The notes below the pieces were generated by a model, which was given only the letters and a program-made list of their open reading frames with translations, did not search any database and was not told the DNA's origin. Source: Candidimonas nitroreducens (lineage in GTDB: Bacteria; Pseudomonadota; Gammaproteobacteria; Burkholderiales; Burkholderiaceae_B). From it: DNA of 64,000 nucleotides. The stretch spans positions 124,001-188,000 of the forward strand of contig NZ_NJIH01000007.1 of assembly GCF_002209565.1 (NCBI RefSeq), written 5' to 3'. Each line of letters begins with the position of its first letter. Position 1 is the first letter of the stretch. The position numbers were made by a program, and so were the translations under genes. Below, one piece after another: positions 46,233 to 54,900 of this stretch.

Positions 46233-46390
46233 CCAACTCGGACATCAGACAGACTGTCCCAGACCAAGTTCCGGCGCGCACCGAGCCGCAACGAACCAAG
46301 ACCACGGCGCGCCATTTACGTAGAGCACAACGCCAGCCATCAGATATCCTCGCCGAGCATATTCAACTTATCAAGTGAAAAGTATTGCTG

Positions 46391-47044
46391 CTAGATTCCC
46401 TTCTCCACCATGTCCAGCAGCCGCTCGGCGATGGCATTTCTTTGCGCGGCCGTGACATTGCGCAAGGGGCCGTCGGCCACCAGCAGCGCCAGTCCATGAA
46501 CCGCCGACCAGGCCAGGTATTCGGCCCCCGGGCGGCGCGCAGCGGGTAGCGCCCCGCAAGCCGACAGCTCATCCAGGGCCGAACTCAGCAGTTGAAAGGG
46601 ATTCATGCCGCTGCGCCCGGCCTTGGCCGGATCGGTATCGCCCTCTACTTCTTCGGGGCCGGAAAACGCCGTGTGGAACAGGCCCGGCTCGGCGCGCGCG
46701 AATTTCAGATAGCCCTGTCCGACCGCGCGCAGCCGCGCGCGCGCCGCCTCGACTGCCGGCAGGCCGGCGGGAATCCGGGCAATCTCGCGCTCCATGGCGA
46801 CGGCCAGCTCGGCCAAGGCAGCCGCACGGACGGCCTGGAACAGATCTTCGCGGCTGGCAAAATGCCGATAGGCCGCATTGGGCACCACCCCCGCGCGGCG
46901 CGTCGCCTCGCGCAGCACCACGGCATCGGGCCCAGCGGCCCGCGCCAGAGCAATGCCCGCATCGAGCAGCGCGCGCCTCAAGTCTCCGTGACGATAGGTG
47001 CCGCGTGGCGGCGGCGGTTCCGCGGTTTTTTTTCTGCCTGGCAT
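46391..47044 (-). CDS. TetR/AcrR-family transcriptional regulator
   Basis: Regulator of 217 residues. The N-terminal helix-turn-helix is RHGDLRRALLDAG...VVLREATRRAGVVPNAAYRHFASREDLF; the C-terminal part contains YLAWSAVHGLALLVADGPL, the tetracyclin-repressor-like WHG domain. ATG 47044 has GGAG upstream. It is divergent from the DUF2214 gene, and the spacer has dyads. GC content is again high, so the island has ended by about 46380. Confidence 0.9.
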   Translation of the reverse strand: MPGRKKTAEPPPPRGTYRHGDLRRALLDAGIALARAAGPDAVVLREATRRAGVVPNAAYRHFASREDLFQAVRAAALAELAVAMEREIARIPAGLPAVEAARARLRAVGQGYLKFARAEPGLFHTAFSGPEEVEGDTDPAKAGRSGMNPFQLLSSALDELSACGALPAARRPGAEYLAWSAVHGLALLVADGPLRNVTAAQRNAIAERLLDMVEKGI

Positions 47045-47172
47045 CCGGACTCCGGCTAGCAAGTGCACGATTGATTTAGCAGTGGAATGAATTCCGTATG
47101 GCCCGGGCCATCGCTGGCATCGGGCCAATGTGTACGCCGTCCATTATATGTGCTACATTTTCATCAAACTTA

Positions 47173-47194
47173 GTGTACAGCGTACACATATGTG
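47173..47194. promoter_or_regulatory. Operator-like dyads between tetR-type and DUF2214 genes
   Basis: GTGTAC-AGC-GTACAC (47173-47187) overlaps the perfect palindrome CACATATGTG (47185-47194) in an AT-rich divergent spacer. This is the usual place and size for a TetR-family binding site. Confidence 0.5.
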
Positions 47195-47273
47195 CGGCGC
47201 AAGCGCTGCTTGCGATAGCCGGCACACAGATACGCGGTTCTCATACATGCCCCCGCACAAGGATGGATCTGCC

Positions 47274-47726
47274 ATGAGCTCTTTGTTTGCGTTCCTGCAT
47301 TTCATCGCCGCATTCGCCCTGGTGGGCGCGCTGACGGCGCAGCTGGTACTGCTGAGCCAGGAGATTTCCCCGCCCGTCGTGCGCCGCTTGCGGGTCGCCG
47401 ACGCGGTCTATGGCGCCGCGGCGACACTGGTCGCGGCGGCGGGACTGCTGCGGGTGTTCTATTTCGAGAAGGGTGCCGCCTATTATTTCTTCAACGCGGC
47501 ATTCCTGGCAAAGCTGGCCCTGTTCCTGCTGGTCGGGCTGCTATCCATCTACCCCACACTCAAGTTCCTGGCCTGGCACCGCGCCGTCAAGGCGGGCGCC
47601 GCGCCGCGGGTCGAAGCGAAGACACAGGCCGCGCTGCGCGCCACCTTGCGGCTGGAATTGGCGGGGGTGGCGCTGCTGATACTGTGCGCCTCATTGATGG
47701 CGCACGGCGTCGGCAGCCTGGGATGA
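47274..47726 (+). CDS. DUF2214 family membrane protein
   Basis: Small membrane protein of 150 residues with four hydrophobic spans: FLHFIAAFALVGALTAQLVL, AVYGAAATLVAAAGLLRV, FFNAAFLAKLALFLLVGLL and LAGVALLILCASLM. The RVFYFEKGAAYYFFNAAFLAKL segment is characteristic. The function of the family is unknown. The start ATG 47274 is chosen over ATG 47247 because an AGGA precedes it. Possibly controlled by the divergent TetR protein. Confidence 0.82.
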   Translation: MSSLFAFLHFIAAFALVGALTAQLVLLSQEISPPVVRRLRVADAVYGAAATLVAAAGLLRVFYFEKGAAYYFFNAAFLAKLALFLLVGLLSIYPTLKFLAWHRAVKAGAAPRVEAKTQAALRATLRLELAGVALLILCASLMAHGVGSLG

Positions 47727-47819
47727 ATGCCGCCGCATTTGAACGCCGCCACGCGTTCCTTCGGCCATTCCCGCAGCGCTATTTAGCGCATTTCGGCAAG
47801 CGCAAGCAAGCAAAAAAAG

Positions 47820-48647
47820 CTAGAAAGGCGAGCCGGGATCGAAGCCCGGGGCGCGCCGTTCGCGCAGCGAGGCGATGCCCTCGCGCACATCGGGCCCGGC
47901 AAAGCCCATGAATTCCAGCGCCAGCGAGGTGTCGAAACTGGGACCCGCCATGCGCAGCCAGTTGTTCAGCGCATATTTGGTCCAGCGTATGGCGCTCTGC
48001 GAGCCTTGCGCCAGACGCCCGGCCACTTCAAAGGCCTTGGGCAGCAAGTCGGCCTCGTCCACCGTCAGCGACACCAGGCCGATACGCTCGGCCTCTTCGC
48101 CCGAGACAGCCTCGCACAGCAGCAGGTAATACTTGGCCCTGGCCATGCCGCACAACAAAGGCCAGATGATCGCGGCATGGTCGCCCGCGGCCACCCCGAG
48201 CCGGGTATGGCCGTCGATGATGCGCGCATTGCGGGCGGCGATCGATACATCGGCCAACAGTCCGGCCACCAGCCCGGCGCCGACCGCGGGGCCGTGCATG
48301 GCCGAGACCACCGGCTTGGAGCAGTTGATCACGCCGTAGACCAGGTCGCGCGCCTCGCGCCAAACGCGCGTGCGCACATTGAAGTCATCGGCCATGTCCT
48401 GCACCAGGCCGAGGTCGCCGCCGGCGGAAAAACCCTTGCCCTCGCCGCGGATGATCGCCACGCGGGTCTCGGGGTCGCGGTCGATGTCGGCCCAGATGGT
48501 CGACAGTTCGCGATGCATATTGTGATCGGCGGTGGACAGCTTCTTGTTGGCGCTTTGGGAAGCGCCCATGACAATCTCGAGCACGCCGTGCTCGTGGCGC
48601 GCCAGCGTCAGCGACTTGTAGTGTTGGTAGGGTGCGGGATTGCTCAT
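47820..48647 (-). CDS. Enoyl-CoA hydratase/isomerase family protein
   Basis: Crotonase-fold protein of 275 residues. The oxyanion loop is [10 protein letters not shown] (71-80) and the second loop HGPAVGAGL (118-126). The usual acid/base region reads [15 protein letters not shown], so the standard Glu of hydratases is absent; His, Thr or Asp would have to serve. AAGGAG precedes ATG 48647. Upstream lies an AMP-ligase relic in the same frame, suggesting that a partner ligase gene was lost. Confidence 0.88.
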   Translation of the reverse strand: MSNPAPYQHYKSLTLARHEHGVLEIVMGASQSANKKLSTADHNMHRELSTIWADIDRDPETRVAIIRGEGKGFSAGGDLGLVQDMADDFNVRTRVWREARDLVYGVINCSKPVVSAMHGPAVGAGLVAGLLADVSIAARNARIIDGHTRLGVAAGDHAAIIWPLLCGMARAKYYLLLCEAVSGEEAERIGLVSLTVDEADLLPKAFEVAGRLAQGSQSAIRWTKYALNNWLRMAGPSFDTSLALEFMGFAGPDVREGIASLRERRAPGFDPGSPF

Positions 48648-48650
48648 GCA

Positions 48651-48752
48651 AACTCCTTGTGCCAGATTTTCTCGCGATCGCGCCAGTGGCTCTCGCAGAA
48701 GGACTTTATGGGTCTTGCCTCTGGGCGTCTTGGGGAATGAAGAAACAAAACG
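48651..48752 (-). pseudogene. Relic of the C-terminus of an AMP-forming acyl-CoA ligase
   Basis: Minus-strand codons from 48752 read [13 protein letters not shown] and continue THKVLLRE, the C-terminal A10 motif (PKTxxGKxxKxxLRE) of the AMP-forming ligase family. Everything upstream is missing; the frame runs into the enoyl-CoA hydratase gene without a stop. A perfect palindrome lies just upstream. Confidence 0.6.
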
Positions 48753-48778
48753 AATCGGGCGCGGGCGCTGAAGCCTTG

Positions 48779-48806
48779 CCCGCCGCGCCTTTAAAGGCGC
48801 GGCGGG
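48779..48806. repeat. Perfect 28-bp palindrome with no loop
   Basis: Arms CCCGCCGCGCCTTT and its complement meet directly. It lies between the ampG-like stop and the ligase relic. It could terminate transcription or be a deletion scar; no T-run follows. Confidence 0.5.
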
Positions 48807-48860
48807 TGTAACACATGAGCCCCAAACGCCCTAGCTCCGGCTCCGGCTCCGAACGCCAGC

Positions 48861-50099
48861 TTAGCCCGGCCCTTCCAGCGCGCGGATCTCGGCGCGGCGC
48901 CACCACAGCAGCAGCAGCCCGGGCAAGGCGATCAGCACGGTCGCCATGAAAAACGTCGGCCAGCCCAGGTGCTCGACCAGCGGCGGCGTAAGCGGGCCCG
49001 CCAAATAGGTGCGGCCCACTGCCGACAAGGCCGACAGCAGCGCGAACTGGGTCGCAGAGAATTCGTGCTTGCACAGCGCCATCAGCAGCGCCACGAAGGC
49101 CGCCGTGCCCAGGCCGCCGCAAAGGTTTTCCACCGCCACCACCAGCGCCATGGAATACAGATGCGGCGGCGTGACCGCCAGCACCCAGTAGCCGAAATTC
49201 GACACCGCCTGCAATATGCCGAACAGCATCAGCGACCGGTACAGGCCCATGCGCGCCATGAGGGAGCCGCCCAGCAAGGCGCCCACGATGGTGGCGGCCA
49301 GCCCGAACACCTTGTTGACGGTACCCACCTCGGACACGCTGAAGCCGGCGCCGCGCAGCAGGAAAGTGGTGGACAGCGCCCCGGCGAAGGCATCGCCCAG
49401 CTTGTACAGCACGATCAGCAGCAGCACGGTCATGGCGCCGCGGCGCGAAAAGAATTCCGCCAGCGGCTCGATCACCGCCAAGCCCAGGTTGCGCGGGGGC
49501 CGGCCCGGCGATTCGGGTTCGGGGGAGATCAGCGTGACGAACGCGCACAAGGCCATCAGCAGGCCCATCGCGAAGTAAGTGTGGCCCCAGCCCAGCCATT
49601 TATCCGCCAGGATCAGCGCCAGGCCGCCGGAGACAATCATGGCGATGCGATAGCCCAGCACCTTGACGGCGGCGCCGGCCGCCATTTCGGGCTTGCGCAG
49701 CACGTCGGTGCTGTAGGCGTCGAAGGCGATGTCCTGGGTGGCGGACAGGAATGCCACCCCCACCGCTAAAGCCGCCAGCGCGCCCAGATGGCCCGCCGGC
49801 GAGAACAGCCCCATGGCGGCGATGGCCAGCGCCAGCAGTATCTGCATCAGGAAGATCCAGCCGCGGCGCCGCCCCAGAAAAGGCGGCGCGTAGCGGTCGA
49901 CGAAAGGCGCCCACAGGAATTTGAGCGTGTAGGCCGAGCCGATCAGCGTCAGGAAACCGATGTCCTGCAGCGACACCTTGGACACCGTCGCCCAGGCCTG
50001 CAGTGTGCCGCTGGTCAGCGCCAGGGGCAGTCCGCTCGCAAACCCCAGCACCAGCAGCGGCACGACGCGGGGGCTGGTATAGACGTTGGACGCGCTGAC
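48861..50099 (-). CDS. AmpG-like major facilitator permease (muropeptide transporter family)
   Basis: Membrane protein of about 412 residues with about 12 spans. The family opening is PLLVLGFASGLPLALTSGTLQAW, and the loop with FLWAPFVDRYAPPFLGRRRGW matches AmpG. AmpG takes up anhydromuropeptides for recycling. No ATG, GTG or TTG start follows a ribosome site: GGGAG sits six bases before a GTC (50097-50099), where relatives would be expected to have GTG. TTG 50168 lies inside metW; GTG 50063 has no ribosome site. I mark the GTC position. Confidence 0.78.
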   Translation of the reverse strand, partial: VSASNVYTSPRVVPLLVLGFASGLPLALTSGTLQAWATVSKVSLQDIGFLTLIGSAYTLKFLWAPFVDRYAPPFLGRRRGWIFLMQILLALAIAAMGLFSPAGHLGALAALAVGVAFLSATQDIAFDAYSTDVLRKPEMAAGAAVKVLGYRIAMIVSGGLALILADKWLGWGHTYFAMGLLMALCAFVTLISPEPESPGRPPRNLGLAVIEPLAEFFSRRGAMTVLLLIVLYKLGDAFAGALSTTFLLRGAGFSVSEVGTVNKVFGLAATIVGALLGGSLMARMGLYRSLMLFGILQAVSNFGYWVLAVTPPHLYSMALVVAVENLCGGLGTAAFVALLMALCKHEFSATQFALLSALSAVGRTYLAGPLTPPLVEHLGWPTFFMATVLIALPGLLLLWWRRAEIRALEGPG

Positions 50100-50127
50100 G
50101 ATGTTCTCCCGGATAGGTATGTAGGTA

Positions 50128-50832
50128 TCAGCCTGCGGCGCGCGGCGATTCGAACCGGTACACCGCAAGCGTGCTGCGCCAGCTGGCCAGGAATTTCACC
50201 TCGCGGTTCACGTTGAAGGTGGCCAGGTCGGTGATGCGCAGCCCGAGCGAGCGGGCCAGGCCTTCGAAGTCGCGCAGGGTGCACAAATGGATGTTGGGGG
50301 TGTCGTACCACTGGTAGGGCATTTCGCCCGTGACCGGCATGCGGCCGGACAGGATCGACCAGCCGTGCGGCCAGTATCCGAAATTGGGGAAGGACACTAC
50401 GCCCGAGCGCGCCACACGCGCCATCTCGCGCAGTATGTGCTCGGTGTGGCGCATGGACTGCAGGGTCTGGGACAGCACCACCGTATCGAACTGCTGGTCG
50501 CCGAACAGCGCCAGCCCGTTCTCGAGGTTCTGCTGGATGACCGACACGCCGCGGCGCACCGAGGCGATGACGTGCTCGTCGTCGAGCTCGACGCCCGCGC
50601 CCACCACCGATTTGTGGTCGCGCAGGTAGGCCAGCAGCCCGCCGTCGCCGCAGCCCAGATCCAGCACCCGGCTTTGCGGCTTTATCCAGCTGGCGATGCG
50701 CACCAGATCCGGGCGCAGCGCACCCGTGCGTGTCGTGGATTTCTTGCTGCCGGGCCGGCCCGGAGGAGCCGCTGCCGTAGAACGATTGTCGGGGCGGGAT
50801 GAGGCATCCTGCTTGTCGCTACGCAGCGTCAT
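50128..50832 (-). CDS. metW: Methionine biosynthesis protein MetW
   Basis: Methyltransferase-like protein of 234 residues with the SAM-type motif [10 protein letters not shown] and the MetW-typical [15 protein letters not shown]. It works with MetX in homoserine acylation in proteobacteria. It begins at ATG 50832 inside the metX stop (ATGA). An N-terminal extension of about 35 low-complexity residues is unusual for the family. Confidence 0.93.
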   Translation of the reverse strand: MTLRSDKQDASSRPDNRSTAAAPPGRPGSKKSTTRTGALRPDLVRIASWIKPQSRVLDLGCGDGGLLAYLRDHKSVVGAGVELDDEHVIASVRRGVSVIQQNLENGLALFGDQQFDTVVLSQTLQSMRHTEHILREMARVARSGVVSFPNFGYWPHGWSILSGRMPVTGEMPYQWYDTPNIHLCTLRDFEGLARSLGLRITDLATFNVNREVKFLASWRSTLAVYRFESPRAAG

Positions 50833-52079
50833 GCCAGCACTCCGTGGGTACGGCGGCGTTCGGAAAGCCCGAGCTTATACGCGATGCGATCGTAATAGCC
50901 CTGCACCACCGCGTGATAGCGCGGATCTTCCAGCAGGAAGGCGTCGTGGCCGTGCGGCGCGTCGATCTCGGCATAGGTCACCGGCCGGTTGTTCTTGAGC
51001 AGCGCCTGCACGATCTCGTGCGAGCGCTCGGGCGGGAAGCGCCAGTCGGTGCTGAAGGAGACCAGCAGGAAATCGGCCTGGACTTGCGCCAGGGCGCGGG
51101 CCAGGTCGCCGCCCGCCTGGCGCGCCGGGTCGAAATAGTCCAGCGCGCGCGTGATCAGCAGATAGGTGTTGGCGTCGAAATAGTCCGAAAACTTCTCGCC
51201 CTGGTAGCGCAAATAGGACTCGACCTCGAACTCGACGTCGTAGCCGTAATGGAAGTCGCCATCTTCGGCCGGCGCGCGCTGGGTGCGGCCGAACTTTGCC
51301 GCCATGACGTCGTCGGACAGGTAGGTGATGTGGCCCAGCATGCGCGCCAGGGCCAGCCCGCGCCGCGGCACCGTATTGTGGGCCAGGTAATCGCCGCCAT
51401 GAAAATCCGGATCGGAAATAATCGAGCGGCGCGCCACTTCATTGAAGCCGATGTTCTGCGCCGACAGGCGCGGCGTGCTGGCGATCACGATGCAGTGTCC
51501 GACGCGGGCGGGATAGGTGATGGCCCAACTCAATGCTTGCATGCCGCCCAGCGACCCGCCCATCACGGCGGCGAATCTCTCGATGCCGAAATGATCGGCC
51601 AGCCGCACCTGGGCGTGCACCCAGTCTTCTATGGTGAGCACCGGAAAGGACGAGCCCCAGGGCTGGCCCGTATCGGGACGGATGCTGGCCGGCCCGGTGG
51701 AGCCGAAGCAGGAACCGATATTGTTGACCCCGATCACGAAAAACCTGTCGGTATCCAGCGCCTTGCCCGGGCCGACCATGTTGTCCCACCAGCCGACATC
51801 TTTGGGGTTTTCGCGCGACATGCCGGCCACGTGGTGGGAAGCATTGAGCGCGTGGCACACCAGCACGGCGTTGTTGCGTGCCTCGTTCAGTTCCCCATAA
51901 GTTTCCACCGCCAGCTCGTACGAAGGCAGCACCTGGCCGCTGACCAGCGTGAGCGGGTCGTCGAAGGAAATATAAGTGGGGGAAACGTACCCGACGGAAC
52001 CGGGCGGGACGCCGCCCTGTGCGGCGGCTACGGGAACTTGCGCGACGTCGGTCGCGACTGCAGCAGTAATGACGGCCAT
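50829..52079 (-). CDS. metX: Homoserine O-acyltransferase MetX (probably succinyltransferase)
   Basis: Alpha/beta hydrolase of 416 residues. The nucleophile elbow [10 protein letters not shown] holds the catalytic Ser; Asp and His (DAPHGHDAF) complete the triad. It acylates homoserine in the first step of methionine synthesis. In this bacterial group MetX proteins paired with MetW are known to use succinyl-CoA; here this is by analogy. No known methionine riboswitch was recognised in the 230-base leader. Confidence 0.93.
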   Translation of the reverse strand: MAVITAAVATDVAQVPVAAAQGGVPPGSVGYVSPTYISFDDPLTLVSGQVLPSYELAVETYGELNEARNNAVLVCHALNASHHVAGMSRENPKDVGWWDNMVGPGKALDTDRFFVIGVNNIGSCFGSTGPASIRPDTGQPWGSSFPVLTIEDWVHAQVRLADHFGIERFAAVMGGSLGGMQALSWAITYPARVGHCIVIASTPRLSAQNIGFNEVARRSIISDPDFHGGDYLAHNTVPRRGLALARMLGHITYLSDDVMAAKFGRTQRAPAEDGDFHYGYDVEFEVESYLRYQGEKFSDYFDANTYLLITRALDYFDPARQAGGDLARALAQVQADFLLVSFSTDWRFPPERSHEIVQALLKNNRPVTYAEIDAPHGHDAFLLEDPRYHAVVQGYYDRIAYKLGLSERRRTHGVLA

Positions 52080-52242
52080 ACGGACCTCTTTAGCTGGATT
52101 TATGAGGCGCCCGCAAGCGGATCAGGCAAATCGGCGCCGAATCGAATGCTCATTTTATCACCATCCACCCAGGCCGCCACACGCTTTTGTCCCTCTGCGT
52201 TTTACCCGGCCGATAAAACTTGATACATTAATTTAAAAGTTG

Positions 52243-52287
52243 TAGTGATAACAAGAGCCTATTTATAACAATAGTGATAATAAGAGC
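52243..52287. repeat. Direct repeat upstream of the HTH-only LuxR gene
   Basis: TAGTGATAACAAGAGC (52243-52258) and TAGTGATAATAAGAGC (52272-52287) match at 15 of 16 positions, 29 bases apart, just upstream of the LuxR-type gene. Candidate binding sites for a regulator, perhaps the encoded protein. Confidence 0.45.
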
Positions 52288-52309
52288 TTCTGCACGGGAG
52301 TACGTTAGT

Positions 52310-52612
52310 ATGAATCCTCTAACCGACAGAGAACTCGACTGCCTGAGCTGGGCCGCGATCGGCAAGACCAGCTGGGAAATAGGCGCGATTCTGGGAATTG
52401 CCGAACGTACCGCCAATTTCCACATCCACAATGCCTGCCGCAAATTGCAGGTGCACGGGCGCCAGGCGGCCATCACCGCGGCCCTGCAGGCCGGCTGGCT
52501 CACCGTCGAGCCAGCGCCCGAAAAAACTCATCCGCCTCATGCTGCGGATACGAGGACGCAGCAGCGGTTACAAGGCCCTCTACCAGGCCATCGGGCAGCA
52601 GCCAAAGCCTAG
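52310..52612 (+). CDS. HTH-only LuxR-type DNA-binding protein
   Basis: Protein of 100 residues. Residues 4-62 form a LuxR C-terminal helix-turn-helix (LTDRELDCLSWAAIGKTSWE, then IAERTANFHIHNACRKL) most like autoinducer-dependent LuxR proteins. The signal-binding domain is absent. GGGAG precedes ATG 52310. The tail of about 33 residues overlaps the end of the convergent lipoprotein gene by 113 bases and may be unstructured. A relic or a constitutive solo regulator are both possible. Confidence 0.75.
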   Translation: MNPLTDRELDCLSWAAIGKTSWEIGAILGIAERTANFHIHNACRKLQVHGRQAAITAALQAGWLTVEPAPEKTHPPHAADTRTQQRLQGPLPGHRAAAKA

Positions 52613-53018
52613 CCTCCATGCGGGCCGCCCCTTTGGGCGACCGGCCGCTGATGGCAAAACGCTGGCCGAACTCGGGCAGTTGCGCGGGGGGCGCGACGTC
52701 CAGATTGCGGTACAGGGAAGACAGCACGGCCCGGCCGAAGGCGGCCTGCGCCGCGGCATCATCGCGCAGTGCGTCCGGCCAGGGCGCATAGCCCACGGCA
52801 AACACGGTATCGTCCACCCGCGCAGTGGTCAGAAAAAACTCGACCTTGCCGTCTTCATAGGGCAGCACGCGCCGATGGGTTTCGGGCTTGTCGGGAAACG
52901 CCGCGACGACGGCGCCGGCGGCGACCGGAGCCTCGCGCCAGTTATAGCGCGGCGAACAGGCCGCCAGAACGGCCAGAGCGGCCAGCATTGCGGCCACCGC
53001 CGCGTAGCGCCTCAACAC
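52500..53018 (-). CDS. Putative lipoprotein of unknown function
   Basis: Protein of 172 residues. The lipoprotein signal is AAVAAMLAALAVLAAC with Cys as the modified residue. The rest (NWREAPVAAGAVVAAFPDKP, VDDTVFAVGYAPWP) looks like a small soluble periplasmic or outer-membrane lipoprotein; I recognise no family. GTG 53018 is the start, because GGGAGA lies six bases ahead, rather than ATG 53045, which has no ribosome site. Divergent from gshA. Confidence 0.82.
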   Translation of the reverse strand: MLRRYAAVAAMLAALAVLAACSPRYNWREAPVAAGAVVAAFPDKPETHRRVLPYEDGKVEFFLTTARVDDTVFAVGYAPWPDALRDDAAAQAAFGRAVLSSLYRNLDVAPPAQLPEFGQRFAISGRSPKGAARMEARLWLLPDGLVEGLVTAAASSYPQHEADEFFRALARR

Positions 53019-53169
53019 GTAACTTCTCCCCCGAGCGGCATTCATACCAGGCGTCAGTGTACCGCCGAGCCACGCGAGCGGAAGCAGGCTGGAAGCGGGT
53101 CGCCGCTAGCGCCGCAAAAAACCGTAAACGCCCGTAAAATCGCAGGCTGACATCAAAGAGACCTACGCG

Positions 53170-54792
53170 ATGACCTCTGCTTCCACCCGCCTCGCCGCGC
53201 TGCGCCAGACCCCGCAATTGCTCGAAGGCATGCTGCGCGGCATAGAAAAAGAAGGCCTGCGCGTCGACGGCGAAGGAAACCTGGCGCGCACCCCGCACCC
53301 AGCCGTGCTGGGCTCGGCGCTGACCAATCCGCGCATCACCACCGATTATTCCGAATCCCTGCTGGAACTGATTACCGGCACGCACCACACGGTCGAGGGC
53401 CTGCTGGGCGAGCTGCTCGATACGCACCGCTATGTGGCCCGCAACCTGGACGCCGAGCTGATCTGGAACCAGTCCATGCCGGCGCACCTGCCCGACGCGG
53501 CGGACATACCCATCGCCTGGTACGGCACCTCGAACACCGGCATGCTCAAGCACGTGTACCGGCGCGGCCTGGCCGAACGCTACGGCAAGCCCATGCAGTG
53601 CATAGCGGGGGTGCATTACAACTTCTCGCTGCCCGACCAGGCCTGGGATCTGCTGGAAGCCACCGGCGGCACCCCCGGGCGCGGCTCGGCCATGCGCGGC
53701 GGCACTATCGAGCAACTGCGCTCGCGCGGCTACATGGCGGCGATCCGCAATTTCACACGCTATTCGTGGCTGCCCATGTACCTGTTCGGCGCCTCGCCGG
53801 CAGTGTCCACGCGTTTTCTGCACGGCGCCAGCCATCCCCTGGAGCAGATGGACGCCGACACGCTGTATCTGCCCCACGCCACCAGTCTGCGCATGAGCGA
53901 CCTGGGCTACCAGAACAAGGCCCAGTCGGAACTGCAGCTGTGCTACAACGACATCGAGACCTTCGTGGCCCGCATGTACAAGGCGGTCACCCTGCCCTGG
54001 CCGGCCTACCAGGCCATCGGCACGCATCGCGACGGCCAGTGGATCCAGCTCAATACCAATGTGCTGCAGATCGAGAACGAATACTATTCCAGCATCCGCC
54101 CCAAGCGCGCCACCGGGCGCTGCGAACGCCCCGTCACCGCCCTGGCCGAACGCGGCGTGCAATACATAGAGGTGCGCTGCATGGACATCGATCCGTACAG
54201 CCCCGTCGGCATCTCGGACGAGGCCAGCCGCTTCCTGGACGCCTTCCTGCTGTTCTGCACGTTCGAGCCCAGCCCGCACTTCTCGGGCACCGGCAGTTGC
54301 AGCAACAGCCGCGACAATTTCTCGCGCGTGGTCAAAGAGGGACGCAAGCCCGGCCTGCAGCTGGCGCGCCCCGACGGCCATCCCGACACGGGCAAGGCGG
54401 TAGCCCTGCGGGATTGGGGCGCCGAGCTGCTGGATCGCATCGCACCCTACGCCGAGACGCTGGATGCGGTGTACGGCGGCGAACGATACCGCCAGGCCCT
54501 GAGGGCCCAGCACCCCAAGCTCGCCGACAGCGAGCAGACCCCCTCGGCGCGCCTGCTGCGCGAACTGCGCGAGAGCCGCGCCACGCTGCATGAATACACG
54601 CTGCAGCTAAGCCGCACGCATTGCGAGGCGCTGCGCGACGGCGAGCTGGATCCGGCCAGCCAGCGCGAGCTCGCCGAGCTGGCGGCAAGCTCGCTGCGGG
54701 AACAGGCCGCCATCGAAAACAGCGACAGCGAAAGCTTCGACGACTACGTGGCCCGCTACCAGGCCGCGCTCAGGCCGCCACGGCAATCTTGA
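53170..54792 (+). CDS. gshA: Glutamate-cysteine ligase GshA
   Basis: Enzyme of 540 residues of the E. coli-type (class 1) family that makes gamma-glutamylcysteine for glutathione. Typical features are GIEKEGLRVDGEGNLARTPHP, TTDYSESLLELIT and WYGTSNTGMLKHVYRRGL. The length is close to that of the E. coli enzyme. ATG 53170 follows AAAGAGA. It stands alone. Confidence 0.95.
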   Translation: MTSASTRLAALRQTPQLLEGMLRGIEKEGLRVDGEGNLARTPHPAVLGSALTNPRITTDYSESLLELITGTHHTVEGLLGELLDTHRYVARNLDAELIWNQSMPAHLPDAADIPIAWYGTSNTGMLKHVYRRGLAERYGKPMQCIAGVHYNFSLPDQAWDLLEATGGTPGRGSAMRGGTIEQLRSRGYMAAIRNFTRYSWLPMYLFGASPAVSTRFLHGASHPLEQMDADTLYLPHATSLRMSDLGYQNKAQSELQLCYNDIETFVARMYKAVTLPWPAYQAIGTHRDGQWIQLNTNVLQIENEYYSSIRPKRATGRCERPVTALAERGVQYIEVRCMDIDPYSPVGISDEASRFLDAFLLFCTFEPSPHFSGTGSCSNSRDNFSRVVKEGRKPGLQLARPDGHPDTGKAVALRDWGAELLDRIAPYAETLDAVYGGERYRQALRAQHPKLADSEQTPSARLLRELRESRATLHEYTLQLSRTHCEALRDGELDPASQRELAELAASSLREQAAIENSDSESFDDYVARYQAALRPPRQS

Positions 54793-54900
54793 CGCGGGCT
54801 GGGCCAGGAGCGTGCACAACTCCCTTCCGCGACACCGGCAATATCGGTAATTTGCCAATTTGCCGCCAGCAACTGAAGGGCACATGAATCGGGAGGCCGT

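Noticed and set aside
46109-46378. 89-codon plus-strand frame after the island LysR gene
   Set aside because: Its first half overlaps the LysR 3' end in another frame; no ribosome site or known family.
52080-52240. Methionine-related riboswitch upstream of metX
   Set aside because: No SAM or SAH riboswitch core that I recognise on the minus strand.
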